Assembly: GCA_937898415.1 (NCBI GenBank)
Contig: CALDLA010000161.1
Location: 1 to 20,950 of the forward strand
DNA: 20,950 bases
Source of the DNA: an uncultured Prevotellaceae bacterium
Lineage (GTDB): Bacteria > Bacteroidota > Bacteroidia > Bacteroidales > Bacteroidaceae
Direction of reading: 5' to 3'
This document shows, one piece after another, positions 15,882-20,950 of the stretch; position 1 is the stretch's first letter; every line of letters starts with the position of its first letter. Position numbers and translations under genes: made by a program. The notes under the pieces were generated by a model that had not been told where the DNA came from, did no database searches, and was given only the letters and a program-made list of their open reading frames with translations.

Positions 15882-16923
15882 TGAAGTAGTCGATGCGCAT
15901 GGCGCGGCGCACTTCGTCCATTGTCTGGGCACCCACCTCGCGGGCCTGTTCCGTACCTTTCTTTAATATATTACAGATTTCGGGAATGTCCTGTTCCAGT
16001 TCTGCGCGGCGCTGGCGCATCGGGTCGAGGAACTTGTTGAGCACCTCGTTAAGGAACTTCTTGCACTTCATGTCGCCCAGTCCGCCGCGAGTGTAGTGCT
16101 CCTTTAGTTCGTCGAGGTTCTGGTACTCAGGCCAGAAATCAGCAAAGTCCTGGTCGCAGGAGAAGGCATCGAGATAGGTAAACACTGCATTGCCCTCCAC
16201 ATGGCCGGGGTCGCTAACGTTCAAGTGCAGGGGGTCAGTGTACATGGAGCGTACTTTCTGCCATACCTCATCTTTCGAGTCAGAGAGATAGATGCAGTTG
16301 CCGAGCGACTTCGACATTTTCTCCTTACCGTCCGTTCCTGGCAGACGTCGGGCCGTTGCGTTCTCCGGCAGCATAATATTGGGCTCCACCAAGACCGGAG
16401 CATACGTATTATTAAAACGGTTTACCAGTTCGCGGGTCACCTCAAGCATCGGTTCCTGATCCTCGCCTACAGGCACCGTTGTAGCCTTGAAAAGCGTGAT
16501 GTCAGCGGCCTGCGAGACAGGATAGCAGAAGAAGCCCAAGGGGACGCTTTCGCCCTCGAAACCGCGCATTTTGATTTCTGTCTTCACCGTCGGGTTGCGC
16601 TGTACGCGGCTTACCGAGACGAGGTTCATCAGATAGGTCGTCAACTCAGCCAGTTCGGGGATATGGCTCTGTATGAAGATAACGCATTTCGTAGGATCGA
16701 GACCAGCCGAGAGGTAGTCGAGTGCCACTTGGATGATGCTTTGGCGTAGCTTCTCTGGGTTGTCGGCATTGTCAGTCAATGCCTGTACGTCAGCCATGAA
16801 AACAAACATGCGGTCGTAGTCGCCTGCATTCTGCAGTTCTACGCGGCGGCGAAGCGAACCCACATAGTGCCCCAAATGGAGCTTCCCCGTAGGCCGGTCG
16901 CCAGTCAATATTACTTTTCCCAT
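15856..16923 (-). CDS. trpS: Tryptophanyl-tRNA synthetase
   Basis: A 355-residue class I synthetase that charges tRNA-Trp with tryptophan. The start at 16923 gives the characteristic N-terminus MGKVILTGDRPTGKLHLGHY, including the HIGH-type motif HLGH (16-19). The KMSKS motif is at 202-206. The adenylate-site segments FMADVQALTDN and VPVGEDQ are present. An in-frame upstream Met at 17127 would add 68 residues of AT-rich leader, run through the promoter and overlap the divergent gene, so it is rejected. It heads the trpS-fur-ctp operon, and the start of fur is embedded in its last codons. Confidence 0.96.
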   Translation of the reverse strand: MGKVILTGDRPTGKLHLGHYVGSLRRRVELQNAGDYDRMFVFMADVQALTDNADNPEKLRQSIIQVALDYLSAGLDPTKCVIFIQSHIPELAELTTYLMNLVSVSRVQRNPTVKTEIKMRGFEGESVPLGFFCYPVSQAADITLFKATTVPVGEDQEPMLEVTRELVNRFNNTYAPVLVEPNIMLPENATARRLPGTDGKEKMSKSLGNCIYLSDSKDEVWQKVRSMYTDPLHLNVSDPGHVEGNAVFTYLDAFSCDQDFADFWPEYQNLDELKEHYTRGGLGDMKCKKFLNEVLNKFLDPMRQRRAELEQDIPEICNILKKGTEQAREVGAQTMDEVRRAMRIDYFNDAEMWRV

Positions 16924-16950
16924 TTTTTCTGTTTTTATGTAAAACGGTTG

Positions 16951-16958
16951 CAAAGGTA
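16951..16958 (-). promoter_or_regulatory. -7 element of the trpS operon promoter
   Basis: TACCTTTG on the minus strand, 27 bases from the trpS ATG. No TTTG is found 19-21 bases upstream; that position is occupied by the inverted repeat at 16980-16989. The downstream sequence GCAACCGTT is shared with the rimP promoter. Confidence 0.7.
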
Positions 16959-16979
16959 GTAATTTTTTTTGTTTTTTTC

Positions 16980-16989
16980 GAGTAAACTC
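16980..16989. promoter_or_regulatory. Small inverted repeat between the divergent promoters
   Basis: GAGT-AA-ACTC, a 4-bp-arm inverted repeat flanked by long T runs. It lies at or beside the -33 region of both the trpS promoter and the sensor-gene promoter, so a bound protein could affect both. The repeat is short and could be chance. Confidence 0.3.
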
Positions 16990-17001
16990 ATTTTTTTTTC
17001 T

Positions 17002-17009
17002 TAACTTTG
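17002..17009 (+). promoter_or_regulatory. -7 element of the partner-switching cassette promoter
   Basis: TAACTTTG on the plus strand, 20 bases before the ATG at 17030, predicting a leader of about 15 bases. No TTTG at the proper -33 distance, so the promoter may need an activator. Confidence 0.65.
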
Positions 17010-17029
17010 CACCAATAAAATGAAATACT

Positions 17030-19258
17030 ATGGCCATGATGGATTCTCTAAAGAGGCTATTACGTGTGCTTAGAGCCAATACAAGTCTATCTGTAATTAT
17101 TGCTGCAGCTATTTTGCTGCAGTTCATCTCGGCTGTGCAATATTACTACACACGAGGTCTGCTGGCTGAGGAGCTTGAGAATCGGGCTGAATCGGAAATG
17201 ACGACCAAGGCTATTATCGTTAAGAACACGCTAAATATGTCGGAGAATTCTCTTAATGGGCATATTTCGAACCTGGAGCGTAACATCGCCAACCCGGATG
17301 CTATGTATGAAGTAGCGGAATGGGTATTGCGTTCTCATCCGAATCTATTGGGCTGTGGCATTGCCTTCTCACCATATTTCTACCCCCAAAAGGGTAGACT
17401 CTATGAACCCTATGTCTATAGAGGAGAATGGCGAAATAAAATAGGGAAAGAGAAATCTGAAGACTTTAAACGGCTACAATTTGGCTCAGACGCTCATGAT
17501 TATACTCAGTTGCTTTTCTATAAGGAAACCATCAAGCGTAATACTTCTTATTGGACTGCTCCGTATGATGATTATAATTCTAAACGGCGGATAGTGAGTT
17601 ATTGTCGTCCTGTTTATAATGAGCAGCATGAAATCGTAGCAGTGTTCGGACTTGACGTTGCGCTTGATTGGTTGGGCGATACCTTGAACTACAGGCATAT
17701 CTATCCGTCGTCCTTTGACTTGCTGCTGACGGAGAAGGGGGAGTTTATTGCGGGGCCTCAGAAAGACAAGGTCAACTGGAGCTATGCGGAGGAGATTATT
17801 AGGATGATCAATGACAGCACTGTTGAGAAGACTCGCAGCAATAGCGGCCGGAGCGAATACTTCACCATTAATGACTCCGGCGGTGATAAAGGGCATGTGT
17901 ATTTTGCCACGTTTAAGGGTTTCCCGAAGTGGAAGATAGCCGTTGTCTGTTATGATAGGGAAGTCTATGGGAAGTTGAATGCGATGAGGATGAACATTGG
18001 GCTATTGATGCTTGTGGGACTCTTGGTGTTGGCACTCATTGTCAACCGTTATGTGAAGAACAGCCTCAGGCTACAGAAGGTCAATATGGAGAAGGAGCGT
18101 ATAGGGAGTGAACTGCGCATAGCCCATGGTATTCAGGGGCAGATGTTGCCGACAGCATTCCCGAAACGTGACGACGTTGACGTATGCGGTTTACTGTTGC
18201 CTGCCCGTGAGGTGGGTGGTGATCTCTTCGACTACTATCTTCGTGATGAGAAGCTGGCATTCTGTATCGGCGATGTCAGTGGCAAGGGGGTGCCTGCTGC
18301 GATGGTGATGGCAGTCATCCATTCGATGTTCCGTATGGCATCAGCCCACGAGAACAACCCTGCCCGTATTATGCAGACTATCAACGAGACCGCAAGCGAA
18401 GGGAATGAGTCTAATATGTTCGTTACATTATTCATCGGTATCCTCGACCTTCCTACAGGTCGTCTGCGCTATTGCAATGCTGGGCATGACGTGCCTGTGA
18501 TTGTGGGGTATGGAGCCCTGCCCGCCAAGGCCAACCTGCCAGTGGGTTTGTTTGGTGACTTTACTTACGAAATGCAGGAGTTGGTATTGGAGGGCGGCTC
18601 GACGCTTTTCCTCTATACTGATGGAGTTACTGAGGCCAAAAACAGTAGCCATGATCTCTTCGGATTAGAGCGTATGATGACTGCATTAGACTGTTTTGCC
18701 AACTTGCCACCAAAACAGCTGCTGGAAAAAGTGACGGACGAGGTGCATGCTTTCGTAGAGGATGCTGAGCAGAGTGATGACCTGACGATGTTAGCCTTCC
18801 GCTATTCGCCTGTCGTCCACAACCTGACGTTGGACGAGGAACTTACACTACAAAATGATGTCCGTCAAGTAAGGCAACTTAATGACTTTGTCAAGCAGGT
18901 GATGAGTCAGTTAGGTATTGAGCCGTCATTGGCCAAGAAACTGCGGCTGGCTGTGGAAGAGGCCGTTGTGAATGTCATCGACTATGCCTATCCGAAAGGT
19001 GTTACGGGCGATATAACGGTGCAGGCATCGTTTGACGATCATTGCCTGAGGTTTGTCATCAAGGATTCGGGGGTGGCTTTCGACCCTACAGAAAAAGAGA
19101 AGGCTGACACGTCGTTATCGGCAGAAGACCGTCCCATCGGTGGACTTGGTATCCTGTTAGTGCGTGAGCTGATGGACAGCATCAACTACGAACGGTCAGA
19201 CGGCATGAACGTGCTGACGTTGAAGAAAACAATCACATTAAACAATAAAGAGCAATGA
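17030..19258 (+). CDS. Membrane sensor with SpoIIE phosphatase and RsbW-like kinase domains
   Basis: A 742-residue inner-membrane signalling protein. TM1 (about 20-40) and TM2 (about 321-341) bracket a ~280-residue periplasmic region that looks like a double Cache sensor (SYWTAPYDDY, KRRIVSYCRPVYN, VFGLDVALDWL). After a short coiled linker, a PP2C-type SpoIIE phosphatase spans about 385-592. Its metal-binding aspartates are in EVGGDLFD (D398), IGDVSGKG (D415), LYTDGVTEA (D531) and SDDLTM (D583/584). A GHKL ATPase domain of the anti-sigma kinase type follows (about 605-735), with N-box EEAVVNVIDYAY (E643, N648), G1 KDSGVAFDP (D679) and G2 IGGLGI (704-709). It should both dephosphorylate and phosphorylate a STAS partner, presumably the next gene, whose ATG overlaps this stop (ATGA). 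The start could also be the ATG at 17036 or 17039; the difference is minor. Confidence 0.93.
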   Translation: MAMMDSLKRLLRVLRANTSLSVIIAAAILLQFISAVQYYYTRGLLAEELENRAESEMTTKAIIVKNTLNMSENSLNGHISNLERNIANPDAMYEVAEWVLRSHPNLLGCGIAFSPYFYPQKGRLYEPYVYRGEWRNKIGKEKSEDFKRLQFGSDAHDYTQLLFYKETIKRNTSYWTAPYDDYNSKRRIVSYCRPVYNEQHEIVAVFGLDVALDWLGDTLNYRHIYPSSFDLLLTEKGEFIAGPQKDKVNWSYAEEIIRMINDSTVEKTRSNSGRSEYFTINDSGGDKGHVYFATFKGFPKWKIAVVCYDREVYGKLNAMRMNIGLLMLVGLLVLALIVNRYVKNSLRLQKVNMEKERIGSELRIAHGIQGQMLPTAFPKRDDVDVCGLLLPAREVGGDLFDYYLRDEKLAFCIGDVSGKGVPAAMVMAVIHSMFRMASAHENNPARIMQTINETASEGNESNMFVTLFIGILDLPTGRLRYCNAGHDVPVIVGYGALPAKANLPVGLFGDFTYEMQELVLEGGSTLFLYTDGVTEAKNSSHDLFGLERMMTALDCFANLPPKQLLEKVTDEVHAFVEDAEQSDDLTMLAFRYSPVVHNLTLDEELTLQNDVRQVRQLNDFVKQVMSQLGIEPSLAKKLRLAVEEAVVNVIDYAYPKGVTGDITVQASFDDHCLRFVIKDSGVAFDPTEKEKADTSLSAEDRPIGGLGILLVRELMDSINYERSDGMNVLTLKKTITLNNKEQ

Positions 19259-19557
19259 AGACAACGATTCAAGAATTGGACCATAAGTTTATGGCCACCT
19301 TAGAAGGAGAGCTTGACACCGCAGCAGCCGCTGAAGTAGAGGAGGTGTTACAGCCATTGTACAAGAGCAGTGGCAAGGATGTATGCATCGAATGCGAGAA
19401 TTTGGAGTATATCTCTTCCAGCGGTCTGCGCATCCTTATCAGTATTTTGAAGGGAGCACGAGCCAGTGGCAGTAAAGTAACCATGCTGCATGTCAACGAC
19501 GATATTATGAATGTGTTTAAGTTGACGGGGTTCAATTCGCTTTTCGACTTTGAATAG
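19255..19557 (+). CDS. STAS-domain anti-anti-sigma-type protein
   Basis: A 100-residue single-domain STAS protein (SpoIIAA/RsbV type) that would cycle between phosphorylated and free states to bind or release a partner. Beta-strands and helices follow the family order: FMATLEGELDTAAAAEVEE, VCIECENLEYISSSGLRIL, KVTMLHVNDDIMNVFKLTGF. The phospho-acceptor would be S55 in ISSSG. The residue usually Asp just before it is Ser here (S54). It overlaps the sensor gene by four bases (ATGA) and is followed seven bases later by the barrel gene, so the three are one transcription unit. The protein it controls when dephosphorylated is unknown, because no sigma factor gene is nearby. Confidence 0.93.
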   Translation: MKTTIQELDHKFMATLEGELDTAAAAEVEEVLQPLYKSSGKDVCIECENLEYISSSGLRILISILKGARASGSKVTMLHVNDDIMNVFKLTGFNSLFDFE

Positions 19558-19564
19558 ACAGGCT

Positions 19565-20890
19565 ATGACAGGAGGACTCAAACTTTGCACCGCCATCTTA
19601 GCACTCATGACCTTCGACGGTCTGTCAGCCCAGGAAAACAGCCTTGATGTCGGTCTTCAGGTCCTGGGACATGGTGAGGCGCGTAATGGAGGACTTGTTG
19701 AGCAGAAAGGCAATGTGCTTATGGGCAATGGTTCAGAAGAGGGCGTTGACCATGCCGCCTTTGTCATGGGGCGCACCCGACTGACCATCAACTATGAAAG
19801 GCCGGGGCTTGAAGCCAAGGTCGTAGGGCAGAACTCGGGCGTGTGGGGGGCGGCAGACAACCAATCCTTCAACCTCTATGAAACGTGGGTACGGCTGTCA
19901 GCCCCTCAGGGCTGGTTCGCCCAGATAGGCCGCCAGGCACTATCGTACGATGACGAACGCATCATCGGTCCTAACGACTGGGCCATGGCCTCCCGTTCGC
20001 ACGACGTGCTCCGTGTGGGCTATGAGGGGCATGGTCATAAGGCACATGTCATATTAGCCTACAATCAGAACGCCGTCAACGTTGCTGGCGGCTCCTACTA
20101 TCAGGGTGGTTCGCAGCCATATAAGACGATGCAAACCGTATGGTATCATTACGATGTGCCCCGGTTGCCACTTGGCGGCTCCCTGCTCTTCATGAATATC
20201 GGTATGCAGGCAGGTGAAAAAGGCGCAGATGAGCGTACGGAATACCAGCAACTGCTTGGCTGCTACGTGAAATATGCTCCTAAACATTGGTCAGCCGAGT
20301 TGTCGTACTACCGTCAGATGGGCAAGTATGAAAAAGGGCATATTGACATTGACGCCTGGATGATGGCCGCCAAACTACAGCTTATGCCTGCCGCCAGCTA
20401 CAGCCTTGTGGTAGGTTACGACTACATGAGCGGTGACGACCAGTTTGCCGTGCCCGGTGCGGGTCAGATAGGCATCGTTCATCATAAGACCATAAAGGGT
20501 TTCAATCCTGTTTATGGCTCTCACCATCAGTTCTACGGTGCCATGGACTTCTTCTACGTCAGCACTTACGTCAATGGTTTTACTCCAGGCCTGCAGAACG
20601 CATACGTTGGCGGCACTTATAAACCGCATAAAAATATTGAACTCAGCGCTAAGTACCATTATCTGACGATAGCTTCAGACTTAAAGGACATAGACAAGCC
20701 TTTGGGGCATGAGATAGAGATTGAAGCATCCTGGCAATTAGCCAAGGACATATACTTGTCGGCTGGCTACTCTTACATGAAAGGTACCGACACGATGGAG
20801 CGGCTGAAGCGGTCGAGCGAACGGGACAAACTGAGCTGGGGGTGGCTGTCGCTCAATGTCACGCCTCGCCTCTTTTCTACAAAATGGTAA
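19565..20890 (+). CDS. Outer-membrane beta-barrel, alginate-export-like
   Basis: A 441-residue predicted outer-membrane barrel. A signal peptide covers about residues 1-22 (ending GLSAQ). The remainder is alternating amphipathic strands with aromatic girdles (WFAQIGRQALSYDDERIIG, SAELSYYRQMGKY, YSLVVGYDYMSGDDQF, IYLSAGYSYMKG), ending in a terminal Trp, as barrel proteins do for BAM recognition. The segment from QSFNLYETWVRL to GRQALSYDDERIIGPNDW matches the pattern of the alginate-export (AlgE-like) porin family. The ATG at 19565 is chosen; an in-frame TTG at 19550, inside the STAS gene, is possible but unnecessary. Co-transcribed with the partner-switching genes. The family name implies sugar-polymer or small-anion passage, but the actual substrate is unknown and alginate is unlikely to be literal. 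Confidence 0.85.
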   Translation: MTGGLKLCTAILALMTFDGLSAQENSLDVGLQVLGHGEARNGGLVEQKGNVLMGNGSEEGVDHAAFVMGRTRLTINYERPGLEAKVVGQNSGVWGAADNQSFNLYETWVRLSAPQGWFAQIGRQALSYDDERIIGPNDWAMASRSHDVLRVGYEGHGHKAHVILAYNQNAVNVAGGSYYQGGSQPYKTMQTVWYHYDVPRLPLGGSLLFMNIGMQAGEKGADERTEYQQLLGCYVKYAPKHWSAELSYYRQMGKYEKGHIDIDAWMMAAKLQLMPAASYSLVVGYDYMSGDDQFAVPGAGQIGIVHHKTIKGFNPVYGSHHQFYGAMDFFYVSTYVNGFTPGLQNAYVGGTYKPHKNIELSAKYHYLTIASDLKDIDKPLGHEIEIEASWQLAKDIYLSAGYSYMKGTDTMERLKRSSERDKLSWGWLSLNVTPRLFSTKW

Positions 20891-20908
20891 TATCTTAATT
20901 CAAGTTTC

Positions 20909-20925
20909 GCAAGTTACTAACTTGC
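20909..20925. other. Hairpin after the barrel gene
   Basis: GCAAGTT-ACT-AACTTGC forms a 7-bp stem with a 3-base loop 18 bases after the barrel stop. CAGTT-TT-AACTG follows immediately (20926-20937). The downstream sequence is only moderately T-rich, so termination is possible but not strong. The bases to the window end show nothing else. Confidence 0.4.
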
Positions 20926-20950
20926 CAGTTTTAACTGATAAAGTTCAACG

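Noticed and set aside
16924..17127. In-frame N-terminal extension of trpS by 68 residues
   Set aside because: It crosses the trpS -7 box and T-rich promoter DNA and overlaps the start of the divergent sensor gene; the canonical TrpRS N-terminus begins at 16923.
19550..19564. TTG start for the barrel gene inside the STAS gene
   Set aside because: The ATG at 19565 already gives a complete signal peptide; the TTG adds only MNRQA with no supporting signal.

Overview
The window looks like a core-genome stretch from a Bacteroidales bacterium, most likely a Prevotellaceae member. The evidence is the gene order rimP-nusA-infB-sufB-sufC-sufD, the Bacteroidetes-type promoters (TAnnTTTG at -7, several with TTTG about 20 bases upstream), near-absence of Shine-Dalgarno sequences, a secreted protein with the 'YDLSG..KKGVYVVGG' tail common in Prevotella, and a Bacteroidetes-length NusA. 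I see no tRNA, rRNA, CRISPR array, insertion sequence or phage gene.

Layout from left to right. 57-1562 (-) is a secreted GH30-family glycoside hydrolase. The gene-free stretch 1563-1927 holds two divergent promoters, a signal recognition particle RNA gene (ffs, +) and a strong terminator. 1928-4505 (-) is a sufS-rnhB-lipoprotein operon with its own promoter. 4624-5400 (+) is a secreted protein of unknown function lying on the opposite strand between sufS and the rest of the suf genes. 5411-13656 (-) is one long operon, rimP-nusA-infB-sufB-sufC-sufD, joining ribosome maturation, transcription elongation, translation initiation and Fe-S cluster assembly. It starts from a promoter followed by a 12-bp leader hairpin. 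13756-16923 (-) is trpS-fur-ctp (tryptophanyl-tRNA synthetase, Fur-family repressor, S41 protease), packed with overlaps. From a divergent, overlapping promoter region, 17030-20890 (+) encodes a partner-switching cassette: a membrane sensor carrying both a SpoIIE phosphatase and an RsbW-like kinase domain, a STAS antagonist protein, and an outer-membrane beta-barrel resembling the alginate-export family.

How the genes work together. SufS supplies sulfur to the SufBCD scaffold. No sulfur-transfer partner SufE/SufU is present here. RimP, NusA and IF2 are the usual conserved translation/transcription cluster. The partner-switching cassette is the least explained part. Its kinase and phosphatase are fused and both look active, it has its own STAS partner, but no sigma factor is present, and Bacteroidetes are not known to have a sigma-B-type regulon. 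The adjacent barrel gene suggests that the switch controls something at the cell envelope, possibly polysaccharide export. That last step is inference from position only.
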